DNA of 64,000 nt, taken from assembly GCF_047495875.1 (NCBI RefSeq), contig NC_092497.1, positions 66,944,992 to 67,008,991 on the forward strand, given 5' to 3'. This stretch comes from Pithys albifrons albifrons. Taxonomy: Eukaryota > Chordata > Aves > Passeriformes > Thamnophilidae. A program made the translations under genes and the position numbers. The notes below the pieces were generated by a model. That model made no database searches and was not told where the DNA came from. It saw only the letters and a program-made list of their open reading frames with translations. Shown in pieces: positions 13,151 through 24,282 of this stretch (its first letter is position 1; each line of letters begins with the position of its first letter).

Positions 13151-13153
13151 AAT

Positions 13154-13171
13154 TGGTGTTAAGAAGTTTGT
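13154..13171 (+). other. Possible retroviral primer-binding site (tRNA-Leu-like)
   Basis: TGGTGTTAAGAAGT starts three bases after the LTR end. Retroviral primer-binding sites begin with TGG, the complement of the tRNA CCA end, and this one resembles the tRNA-Leu type (TGGTGTCAGAAGT). The match is imperfect (a T for C and one extra A). The assignment is inferred from position and similarity. Confidence 0.45.
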
Positions 13172-16100
13172 TTCAGTTGCTTTTTGGTATTGTAATGAGA
13201 GCCACAATGGTTGAAGAAACAAGTTCTTGGTACCTTTATGCAAACTTAGACATGAAGATATGTTAATTACATAAATGATTGTGCACTACAGGCAATATAT
13301 TATAATGAGATGACCAATAACATAGAAAAGTGCACAACTGCCCATTTGTTTTTGTTGTGTACTTACTAATATTTCAGTTGACTTAGTGGCCTTTTTAAAC
13401 CAATTTTCAACAGTATAAATCACTAGTCATGCCTTTTTAATAACTTAGTTTCAAGTACTTTTCTTCTCAATTTCCAACTGATAAAACTACTTCCTGTGAA
13501 TTTCAAGGAAAGAGACAGATAACATCCCTTCTGTAGGATGATGGTGAAGTTTACAGGATCTTTTTCAATGTTGGATTTCCATTAACAATCTAGATGAATA
13601 CTGAGGGCATAAACCACTGTACACTTTAAGGTTTATAAAATTTTACTTCATTATTTTGAAATAACAATGATACTTAGATTATTCTTATATTAGTCACTGA
13701 AGTATTTTTATAATTTCATTCTAGAATAGTGAAATTAGTTCAAATTACAGGCAACAACAATGCAAGAATCCTTCCAAAAGGTTCATCATTCCAACTTATT
13801 TTACACAGAAATATTTGTACTGTTTGTATCTGTAGAGGTAATTCATTTAACTAATGCAGATTTTTTTATCCAGACTGTAAATATATCCTTTCTTCGCTGT
13901 CCCAACCTTTTTTTTTTCCTTTTAATAACTCCAAAAATAAGTTATTTCCTCTAATCCAGCAGAATTAGACTAAAAATTGTCTGAGTGGGACATACTCATA
14001 TCCACACATTTTTTTGAGCATCTTTAAATATGTCATAAGTAAAAAAGTCCCCCAGAGAGCTCTTGCAACTCCATGAACACATTATATAGAATTGCAGAAA
14101 TTATTTGAAGAATGTTTTTTCTTTGGTAACTGCTAGACAATCCAATGCTGTAATCTTGAGAGTCTAATCATGTCTCTAATAGATATTAGAAATTATATCT
14201 ATAAACTTTTTAAATTATGTTCTCAATATGAAAATAGTAAGGTAATAATATCAAATGATCAGACTGATTCTCCGTTCTGAAATATGACAATTTTATGTCC
14301 CAGAGAGAGTTATCTTACAAAACCCCCCAATGTTTAAAAAAAAAAAAAAACAAAAACAAACCAAAAGCCAACAACAAACCCCAAAATCTCAAGCCAAGAA
14401 GGGTTGAAGGAGTCATGCCCATTTCCTTAACTGCTGTCTATAGGTTTAATATGTTTTTAGCTGCAAATCTCCTAAATAGAGTTCCTGAGTATATATTTTC
14501 CATAATAGTCTCATTTAATGGCTTTCTATTAAATTATAATGTAAAAAAGATTTAATGTACAGGAAATAAGATCAATCTTTCTTTGTAGCTTACTCTATCA
14601 ATATTTGTTAAAAGTCATATTACAATCTTGAATATAACATGACGATGAATAATGATTTATGTTATATGAAGTTAGTGTGGTGATTTCAATTTCATTTTCA
14701 GAGGTTTGCTTCATGTAGGTGACAGCATTTTTTTATATGCACATGGCAAAATTTCATGTGATGGTTGTGTCAGCCGTTTTATGGATAAATAGTCTTCATG
14801 TTTTCATTTCAGATTTAGTGGTGGTAAAATAAAATTTCCACTAAAAGTGCACACTTCTGAAATCTGGCTATTTCTACATGATCCTAACTCAAGAAATAAC
14901 CAAAGAAGAATAGTCTTGGTCTTTAAGGTACGGAGTATTTTCCACGATTTGTAATGTCTTCTCGATATAACTATAAAAGATAGAAGAATCATAATTTTAT
15001 GAATGCATTTATTTTGATACCTTGGTAGTGTATGTTTTATTTAACACTGAGTTTAAATGTAGATATCAACCAGATAGGAGAGAATTTTTCCCATCATACC
15101 CTTTGCATAATACTTTTTGCTTGGATTCTGGAAAGATAAAAGCATCCTATAAACCTGCCAGTTTTTATAAGATCCATGACTCAATGTATTAAGTGACCTC
15201 ATTGCTACAACAGAAGTAGGAAGAGTTTCATGTGTAGCAGGGAAATAGAAATACATTACTTAGGAAATCAAAACTCCCTGAGATTTCACCAATGCTTTGT
15301 GAAGAATTTTAGGACATGCTTTAGAAAGGCAACCCATCTTTGGTTGTGAAAGATTCAAACCCAATAGACACCATAGCCATTATTTAAGATTTTTTTGAAT
15401 ATATAATTAGATAGCGAGATTTGAAGAGACATATATAGTTGACTATAGATTCATTTTATTTTAGATACTTTAGTAAGTTTTCTGATTTAGAAATATCACT
15501 ATTTTTGTAGGATATATTGCTTGCCCTACTCTCTACAGATTTCAGACTTTGCATATTTCATCCCATCCAGATTTTTGCTATAAAGCTGTTGTATAATAAA
15601 AAATGGCTGCACTTTACATGTCTCTGTGTCCTTTGATCTCCATAATCAGATTTTTCCTACATAATAGTCACTTCGTTATAATTAAATAAATTGCCTACTC
15701 TCAAGATGAGCCACAAAGAAGAAATGACTGCTTCTGGAACTAGCAGAGGGCCTGGAGGAATAAATAGCCAATTGGCTCACAGTTGTCATGACACTGAGTT
15801 TTAGTTTACTGCACTGACATAAGCATTGTTCAAAATTTGTTCAATAATGTTGTTTAATTGGACTTAAAAAATAAAATGTAAAAAAAATTTATAAACATGT
15901 TTCTCTTTAATATTAAGCTTCAGACCATCTCTCACTGTGAATCTTGATCATGTAAAAATGTGTTGTCCTACATAGATAGCCCTGCAGACTATTTAATAAT
16001 CAGGCTTCTGTTACAGGCTATAAATGTTTCTAAGCAACCACAGCCCACTTTAAATATGCTAGTCAATTAGCTCTAAACACCATCTTTCAGTACTTGTCTC

Positions 16101-17872
16101 TATTATTTCTTTCTGACTTGAAACATAAAAGACAGATAGATAGAGGGAATATTTTAAAATAATGCCTTGTACTGATCAGGGGTGATACCGTTAAGTAGTA
16201 CCTCTGCAAATAAACAGAACTTAGTAGGTTAATGTATGAAATTTGAAGATTCCCCTGAATACAGAAATAATTTAGCTTTCATAACATGATCAACACCTCC
16301 AATTTCCTATACATTATCACGTATATACATGTATTATAAATTACATAACACCTTGTCCACATATAAAATAATAACAAATTTTCTGCAATGCTTTACTAAT
16401 CATAAATTATTTCTCTCTAGGGACTGATCTACTTCAATGAATACCCTACCTTCATAATTAAAAGAGATAGGTCATGTCATCTATGCCTATCCATTGCATT
16501 ACCTTACACAAAGTAGGTAGAAAGAATATTAAAAGTTTGATACATCTTTTTCATACAGTTATAGGTCACAGAATACTTTCTTACAAGAATCAGTGTTCTG
16601 TTTTCCAGTCTTTCTCTGCCTTTATAGGTAAGTATTATTCATTGTGCAAAGACTAGTGTGAGATGTTACACAAAAAAGAAGACTGGAAGTGTTCAGTATC
16701 CTTTGTTGTTACTGTTGCTAATCATTACATCCATTCATTTCCATTTAATTCATAGCACAACTTAGGAAATCATGCAGTAGTCAGACTTTATTTTTTGTCC
16801 CAAACTGCAAAATCTGAATCATGATCTCATTCCTGCACCTTAAGAGATATCTATGTATGTATTACACAATCTATTGATTCAAACATTATACTCTGTTTCT
16901 AGACTAGAGAAAATTTGAATTCCAAAAAGGATATTCTTTACAAGATGCAATAAATATTGTTAAGTAGAAAGAAGTTTGTGTTGATAACACAAAACCTAAC
17001 CCAAAAGATTTCATAGGCCTTTTAGAAAAAGAAAATGAACAACTGTAAAGCGAATACATGTAAAATCTTACTTTGAACCTTTGTAGATTTAGCTGCTGTC
17101 CACTAAATTTCTCACCTAAAAAAAAAGTGACAAAATAAAAATTAGTGAAATTAGTTATAAATTTTTTAGTTTTTATATTACAAATTGTCACAAGCAAGAT
17201 TAATTTGTCCTTTTCATCCTGGATCCAAGTGAACATCCTTTGTACTGCATATTAATATTTCACAGCAAAAGAGTTCTATACAATTTAAAATACACATACT
17301 TTCTCAGGTTTCAATCTGTGTAACAGTAAGTCCATACAATACAAAAGGCAAAAGAATTATCCTTCAAATTATAAAAATGTGAACTCAGTCTTCCTCAGTG
17401 TATTGAAATGGATATTCAGTTACATTGTGGAAAGAGAAATAATTTTAATAGACTTGATGCTTATAACATATCATAAAAGTTTATTTTTTTTCCTTGCATG
17501 CAATCAATAAATATTTCAATTTCAAATTGAGACAATGCAAATATAAGAACCCAATTCAATAGTCAGCTAATATGATGAAAAAACTTACAGAGACTCCTTT
17601 TATGAGGTCTAAAAGCAACTCTAAAGAGGAATTTGCTTTTAAAAAGTGCTGCACTTTTTTATTAAACAGATTTGCTTTCAAAGAATCTAACAGGGGCAAA
17701 CTATTTATCAGGTTGAAGACACAGAGGCAGAATATCTTCCATTTGAATTTGTGTTCTGAACTGCAGCTGAATTTTTTAAAATCAACATTTTTTTCTATTG
17801 CATTGAAAGACAATCATAGAACTACTCTCCATAATTTCTGGTAGAGAAATAGAAAAAGGACTTCTAAGTCAG
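13172..17872. other. No gene seen; AT-rich
   Basis: Unique AT-rich sequence. Three short segments have splice-like borders and an open frame: 13725-13837 (+), 14813-14927 (+) and 17072-17115 (-). Their lengths are within chance for this base composition and their phases do not chain. An A-rich run lies at 14335-14365. No repeat family was recognised. Confidence 0.55.
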
Positions 17873-18273
17873 TGTTGTGGTCTAGGAATAGTACTCCCCA
17901 GTTCAGTGCTTCCACACAGGCCCTCCCAAACCACATGCTCTCCTGCTCCCTCCTTCCCCTCCGCCTTCCTGTTCCAGAGGGATGGAGTTGGGAATTGGAG
18001 GCACAAAAGATGATCATCACAGGTTCAGATAACAATTTACTGGAAACAGTAACAGCAACAATATTAATAACAAAAGTATGGAGAACAGAGGATGATTCAC
18101 ATGCAAAAATGCTCACTACAGACTCCAAGACAGTAAACGGCGAACAATGCCACCACATTTTGACTTGAAACCACACCCTTCTTCTTGGAAGCCAAAGACT
18201 CCCTTCACCCTACCCCTGACAATGATGTGAAGTGATATAGAACAACTTCCAGGTCCTGGCCAAAACTAGGACA
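17873..18273 (-). mobile_element. ERV solo LTR (about 401 bp), minus strand
   Basis: On the minus strand it starts TGTCCTAGTTTTGGCC and ends at the complement of TGTTGTGGTC. It matches a common avian LTR type in which the plus-strand text runs: paired pyrimidine-rich block (about 17940-17975), GGCACAAAAGATGATCATCA, CAGTAACAGCAACAATATTAA, TGATTCACATGC, CCTGACAATGATGTGA. The flanking 5-mers GTCAG (17868-17872) and GTGGG (18274-18278) agree at 3 of 5 positions, consistent with a decayed target duplication. No internal retroviral sequence adjoins, so it is read as a solo LTR. The open frames on both strands (17814-18176) are incidental. Confidence 0.75.
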
Positions 18274-19227
18274 GTGGGGGTTGCAAGTAACACAGACAGG
18301 CACTTTTGTTGCTTAAAAAATCTCTCCTTGGTAATATTATCCACAGCAGAAGGTTCACTGACCCTCAATTTTTTACCGAGTATCTTAGAGCGTTTTTAGT
18401 CAAAAGAACCAGGGTAGAGAGAAGAGCTGTTACTGTAATAGTGTTGTTGCTGAATACAGTTCTGGAGCAACAAAATATTTGGCTGAACAATTCCTCTACA
18501 CACATTTTACAAAGAAACATGAACAGAATTACGGTTTTCCATAGTGAACACCAACATATTTCAAATTCTCAAAATTAAAGTCATATTATAGGATCTTGTT
18601 CAGTGTATATTAAAGCCTGGGCAGAGAATGAAACTGGCATGCTTTTGTTTTTGCCATGAGGCCTCTGATACTTTTTTGTTTATGTCCAGCACAGGGCAAT
18701 CACATCTTCTTGCCTTCCCTGTTTCCACTCCCATTTTACAGGAGTGGAGAATGGGCTGGCTCATCCTCCTAGAGTCTGGACTGTAACCTTGCCCTTAGCT
18801 GAGAAACAGTGAGTAGGTCCTATATGCACCATGCTGACTTCTCCCATAATCTGCCCACACTGCTGGCCAAAGAAGAAGAATGAGCTGAAGAGATACAGCT
18901 GAAGCCAATTTTCATTCTATTTATGGGACTGTGGCAGCAGACACAAAAATTAAATGAAGGTAGTCCAAATCCAAACATCTGTTCTCTGTGTAACAGATAC
19001 CTCAGGGCCCAAGAAGAGACACTACAACCATCAACACATTTCTTTGTTCTATTTTGTTTTTTATACTTTCATTTTTGATGAAGGCTTCTGTGCCAGGCCA
19101 AGCTCAACAGAACAGCTTCACTGCTTGTTTATTTTAATCTGGTCTTGGTTCATAGATCCTGAAGATTATCTGATTTTATGTCCCCATAGTAATTTTACTG
19201 TATTTTTGGAGATATCTAAGGGAAAAA
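18274..19227. other. No gene seen
   Basis: Anonymous sequence of mixed composition with slightly GC-richer patches near 18600-18860. No repeat ends, tails or coding similarity were recognised. Confidence 0.55.
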
Positions 19228-19520
19228 TGTTCTAAACGATGAAGGGGAATGAGACACCTGACTGCCAACGGGTAATCTGATTTATTCTGAAAGTGCTGGT
19301 ACATTTACCTGCATTGACCTCCTGAGCATCTGCGTACCCCAAAATAGTTGCATGTTATATCCCCAGCAATCAGCCCCAGTCCGGCCAGGTGGGCATGCAT
19401 AGTTAGCTCCTGCCAGGGTGGTTTTGCTTTCACTCTTGTGGCAAGAATGGAGCATGGTTGGTCCTTTGTTCTCCAGCCCAGCTCCATGTGCATGTGGTGT
19501 GCAGCAGTCCCTGTAATACA
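19228..19520 (-). mobile_element. Probable short ERV LTR (about 293 bp), minus strand
   Basis: The plus strand reads TGTTCTAAAC at the left end and CTGTAATACA at the right end, i.e. TG...CA borders. On the minus strand an AATAAA signal (complement at 19281-19286) lies about 55 bp before the LTR end, after a GC-richer U3-like part, which is the layout of a retroviral LTR. No target duplication was found (flanks AAAAA and TTAAT), and I do not recognise the family. It is close in length to the LTRs at 12.87 and 50.61 kb. The 79-codon minus-strand frame inside it is not considered a gene. Confidence 0.45.
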
Positions 19521-19580
19521 TTAATCTGATCCCTACACTAAATAATTAATCATGATATATTTTTTGCCAGCTCTCTCATA

Positions 19581-19585
19581 CTTTT

Positions 19586-19617
<32 letters not shown>

Positions 19618-19620
19618 TTT
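19581..19620. repeat. T-rich pyrimidine tract
   Basis: A 40-base tract of T runs with interspersed C (TTTTC units), ending in 20 or more Ts. On the minus strand it is a polypurine stretch about 60 bases upstream of the LTR at 19.23-19.52 kb. That could be a relic of a polypurine tract or simply a simple repeat. Confidence 0.8.
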
Positions 19621-22600
19621 ATGAAAAAGCATTAGGCCATGCATGAAATCCTTAAAGACAGAACATATAAAAGTTTCTCTTCTCAGAAATACTGCATTGA
19701 TCTTTGTCAGATAAAAAAAATAATAATGGTGAAACTGAATTTTGTTTTAGTTGTTGTTACTGTTTTTGTTGTTGTATATTATCTGTTCAGGAAACATGTC
19801 AACATGACTCTGGATTTCATTACAGTTTCTACTCTCTTGCCATGTGCTTCCAGTTACTTTAGCAAAATGTGTAATAAAGAGAGTAGCTCCCATTTATAAA
19901 GATAAAAAAATAGGTAAAAATGTTATTTTACTCTAGCTGCTCCTTACATCAGTCATTTCAACAAAAGAAACAAAAAAGGCAACCCCCCAATACGTCCTTC
20001 CCCCTAACCTAAAGGGAGTAGTTTGAAAGTACTTAGATGAATGAGTAATTTTTCACATGTGAATAGTCAAAGTAAAGATCTACTGACAGGGTAAGAGACT
20101 TAAATTATACATGATTTAGCTCCTTCAGTAAGCACTGAATGCAAGTGACCAACTGAGTGTTAAATATATTGAGCAAAGGAATGTCACTGTGCTTTAAGGC
20201 AATTTAGGACATGTATTTCCAAAAACATAACAATAAATAATACAAGCGTATTTTAAAAATAGTTCAGAGGAAAGACATACTTTTAGAAAATAAATTACAT
20301 ATCCTGCCATTCCATAAATAAAATATCTAATGAGTAACTTTTATTATACTTGGGAGCTAAAATGTAATTTAGATTAAAGAAGAGTTGTCTTTCTCTGCTA
20401 CTGGAGAATTTTCTTTTTGTTTGTCAGAATAGTTTAAAAACATCAGTTCAACTCTTTTTGAGGACCTTCACTGCTGAAGAGATATGATTAGAATTTTCCC
20501 TGTACGTGTAAACTTCATATGAAGTTTCCCCAGTAAAATGATATAATGGATTCTGTTTATCATTCATCAGTCTGCTCTCTCTTCATCTCATATTTCAATA
20601 ACTCTCTCCCCCTCTCTAGTCAGGGGAACTTAAAAATTATTAGCTGACTTTGGTACAGGTTGGTGTTTCCATTAGTTTCCTTTTCTGCTACACTTGGTAA
20701 AATATCCTTTCCACTTCCATTTTTTTCCTTTTTTTTTTTTTCCCCCAGCTGGAAACTATCTTCAGCATCAAAGTACTTTGTCCTCTTTAGCAACCTCCTA
20801 ACACACTTTTATTTCTCTGGCGTTCAGGGACGATATTCCACATAAAAGGTGATTTTCTATTGATATTTCCCATTGATATTTATTATTTTTATTTTATTTA
20901 TTTATTTATTTATTTATTATTGAAAAAAACTAAATATGCAATTTCTCTTACTCAGAAACACTGTACCCAAGTCTTCTGTCTAGTACTACTAATACTATCT
21001 GGTATTCTTATTAGCTATATCAATTACAACTCTGTTAATTTCAATATTATTGCAGCTTTTGCACCTTTTACATGTTTTCCACTTATCAGTAAAATGTTTC
21101 TTCGGAGTCCAAAATAAGGAATGTAGGATCATATTTTTACTTCTCATACTACATATTAATTAGGAATCAAACAACTGGCTTTTTTATATTTCTGCAGAAC
21201 ACTTTGTATAATGCAAATTCACCATTACTCTGAGGGGTAGTACAAGATAAATGTACCACACATTTAGAACAGTCTTTCTCAACAGTGATGTTATGAAACA
21301 TTCATGAACATTGAAGTCTATACACATCAGCAAGCCTGCTAAAATTGAAAAGAGTTCCTTACTTATGCAAAAATAAGCAGATGCTTAAGTGTTTGCAGGA
21401 ACAAGTTTTATTTTCTATCCATGGATATTGGGCAGATCCTCTGCACAAGGATGAACTTCAGTCAATAAAATGATTTACAACAGCAACACACGCTGTAGGA
21501 AAGTGTATCCACTCCAGGAAAATTAATTAAAGTAATGTTAGTTGCAGCCTGATCAGTGACATGTAAAACCTTAAATCTCTTGAGATATGTTGCATTATAG
21601 AACAATGTCTGCAACTATTTTACATCAACCACTTGTTTTCCTATCCTGTATAATACATGTCAAGACTTCACTTAGTGAAAGGTTACTATTTTGGTTCATT
21701 TCCACCCAAAAATGTTTTCCATTTTAAAAATATGTTTCAAATCATATGTAAGTTTTATATAATTTTGCATTTTCTTACTGTGTTATTTTTTCTGACTAAT
21801 TTCTCGTCTTTTGGTCCTCCCCATGTCCAGTTATAATAAAGAGAAATCTCAGAAGTACTTTTAAATATCATCTTCAAATCTGCAAAATTATTTGTAGCTG
21901 AAGATACATATATAAATAAATCTCTGCGTCCTGATTTAATAACGTATCTTGACATCACCATATTCATGTTGTCAGAAGTTTAATCTTCATCTTTCACTTG
22001 TAAACTCATTATCTGCTTTTTAAAATATGAATTACCATTTTTCAGCATTTTTCTCTTACTGTAGAGAAGTCACAGGAGTGGTTCCAAAATTTACTTAATG
22101 CAATGGATAAATTTTCCTGGGCCTCAAGATTGGGTTTTGAATCAGGCCCTTAATTAGTACCAGGAATTAATTTTGGAAGAGAATTTTATTTCAGACCCAT
22201 GCCAGAAACTTCTGTCTAAACAGTAATTTTCAAATTGTTCCATTATTAACACCTAAACCCATTGTACCTGTTTTTCTCTAAGTGAATAATCTGCTCATTC
22301 ATCTAATAAAATTTCTTTTTAATATTTTCTTCAAAGATAAATTAATACAAATAAATTTTTAATGTAGTATCTTATTGCTGTAAGTAGTGTTTGAATGTCT
22401 TTGCCATTTTGCAGCATTTGTATCTGTGTTTATTTATTTTGATAAACTACTGTTTAATTGTGTCTTAACCTGTCTTTGTAGCCAGAGAAAGGATTAGATA
22501 TTACACTTTGCTTGTTTCTCTTTAAAAAGTTGATATGCAAATTTGCAGTTTTGATATTCTGAAGGTAAACTAAATGCAAAGGTCTTACCAAAAGAACACA

Positions 22601-22919
22601 AGTTCCATGGTAATAAGAGATATGAAACTCTGACTTCTATTTCTTCATGAAGTCTTCCTGATATCAGATTTCACAATATATTGACTAGTTTTCCCAATTA
22701 TCTATAAGACTGTGAAATCTGATAATATATTTGTATGTGTGAATAATTTTTTGTGCTGCTATGCAAGATATACTTGCTGTTTCATCTGCAAAATATGACT
22801 TCATGTGATAACATGACCATAGTATGTAACAAGGTATATTAACACTATATACATATTGTGGAGTAATGGACAGGGTTATAAAATAAAGGAAAATAAGAAT
22901 TACAGAATGAAATTCACCT
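19621..22919. other. No gene seen; AT-rich with a tetranucleotide repeat
   Basis: Unique AT-rich sequence. A TTTA repeat lies at about 20889-20919 and a T/C tract at 20717-20746. No transposon or exon was recognised. Confidence 0.6.
20889..20919. repeat. (TTTA)n microsatellite
   Basis: About seven tandem TTTA units with one irregular unit at each side. No adjoining transposon explains it. Confidence 0.85.
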
Positions 22920-24253
22920 GCTGCTTCCCAGATGAAACATGGTCAGGATGCGCCACAAAGATTCCCTAAACACTGATAACCACCTGTTACATGAGGATGC
23001 ACTGGAGCAGGGTGATATGAAGGCACTGTGGCCTCCCTCCACAAACATCCAGCCAGATGGAGAACATGGTGACATTTTGACTGTGCCACATCTGTCCACC
23101 AAGAAAGACAGATGCCTAGGACAACTACCCAATTAAGCACTTAAGACTACATTCACTGAAACGTCACCTAAACCTAAATAGTAATAAAAATAGTATAAAA
23201 AGAGGTTGGAAATGGTGAGACAATGGAGGAAGATTTCCACCAAAACTACTGGATCAGATGATGTGCTGAACCTGTCTCCTCCTTAGTACAAGGATGCCTG
23301 TTGGGTGAAACACTGTCCTAGTTCAGTAGCCGGGACCAGTTTATCACTCTGTGGGTGTGACCAAAGCTGTATATTTCTCATGCACTATTAAAAATGGACC
23401 ATTTGCGGCAGCTGCCCAGGGCACACCTGACCCGTCAGGCTACAAACTGGGTGTTCCTGTGAGATTGGAGCTGTGATAACTCCCCTTTGTGCAGTTGTTA
23501 GCACCTTCACACCCAGCCTGAGTGGTCATATCTGCTAATGGGCCATCAACTATTCCAAAAACACCCCATGACTCACAGAGTTAGCTCACCTATAGTGGAA
23601 CTCTTCACCCTGGGGGAGGTACTGGGCATTCCCACCTGAACCTGAGCATATATAATCTTCAGGTTTGGAGACTTCTGGCACCACTTTTCAGATCCAGAGG
23701 AGGACCAGAACCTCGACAGGAGTGTGACCACCACTGTCAACCTGACTGCGACCATCATACTCACCAACTGGTTTTCTTTTATTTTGGACTTAGGGGGACC
23801 ATGTGGCACTCAGCGCAGGGGCTAACCAACACCATTCTGTTTGTGCCCCAGGGTGCTGGGTTATATATCTGAGTTTTGTGAGTTAAAACCAATTTTTCCT
23901 GTATCACTGTATTTATTATAATCTTTTTATTAAATTGTAACTCTGACTTGTAATATCTTTTTTGAGCTGGGTTCATTTCTCCTGCTGGTTTACCTTTAAA
24001 GCAGCACAAACATTTATGCTATGTGTGCCGAGTGTTGTTTTTAAGGACTGGAACTCACTTTTGTGCCATAATATATTCATAGATTATTTTGTTTTATAGT
24101 TTGCGCTTTTGTTTGCTTATAATATTATTGGATTGCTTTAAGTGTATTTTTGCAGCTAGATCCTATCGCCAACAACCACGAACCTTATTAACTTGTCACA
24201 ATTTGTATCAATAAGGAGCGTTATTTTAGCGTGTCCTTTATAAGCTTCTGACA
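22920..24253 (+). mobile_element. Possible older ERV LTR interrupted by a younger LTR
   Basis: The sequence on either side of the LTR at 23314-24008 looks like the two halves of one older plus-strand LTR. The left part (about 22920-23313) is GC-richer and U3-like and contains AGTATAAAAAGAGG (TATA-like, about 23193). The right part (24009-24253) ends CTTCTGACA and is followed within ten bases by a primer-binding-site-like TGGTGCCATAAAACG (24263). The start is not defined and I do not know the family. This is an inference from the architecture. Confidence 0.35.
23314..24008 (+). mobile_element. ERV solo LTR (about 695 bp), TGTCCTAGTTCAG family
   Basis: Starts TGTCCTAGTTCAG and ends CTTTAAAGCAGCACA. 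It has the same kind of ends as the 28.7- and 54.6-kb LTRs (a TGTCCTAGTT start, and a CTGCTGGTTTxCCTTTAAA near the end) but a longer and divergent middle, so it is a related subfamily. A TATA-like CATATATAAT is at 23647-23656 and an ATTAAA signal at 23929-23934. The flanks are AACAC (23309-23313) and AACAT (24009-24013), a 5-bp duplication with one change. No gag, pol or env sequence adjoins. Confidence 0.8.
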
Positions 24254-24262
24254 GTTTGCTGG

Positions 24263-24282
24263 TGGTGCCATAAAACGTGGGA
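24263..24282 (+). other. Possible retroviral primer-binding site
   Basis: TGGTGCCATAAAACGTGGGA has the TGGTGCC start and the following purine-rich GGGA that are common just after a 5' LTR. It lies 10 bases after the proposed LTR end at 24253. No downstream retroviral coding is recognisable, so this is tentative. Confidence 0.3.

Noticed and set aside
14813..14927. Splice-bounded 115-base open segment (+)
   Set aside because: Thirty-eight open codons are not unusual for the number of such sites, the phase does not join with the neighbouring candidate at 13725-13837, and nothing in it is recognised.
17072..17115. 44-base exon-like segment on the minus strand with a strong pyrimidine tract
   Set aside because: Too short to judge. 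No neighbouring exon of compatible phase was found.
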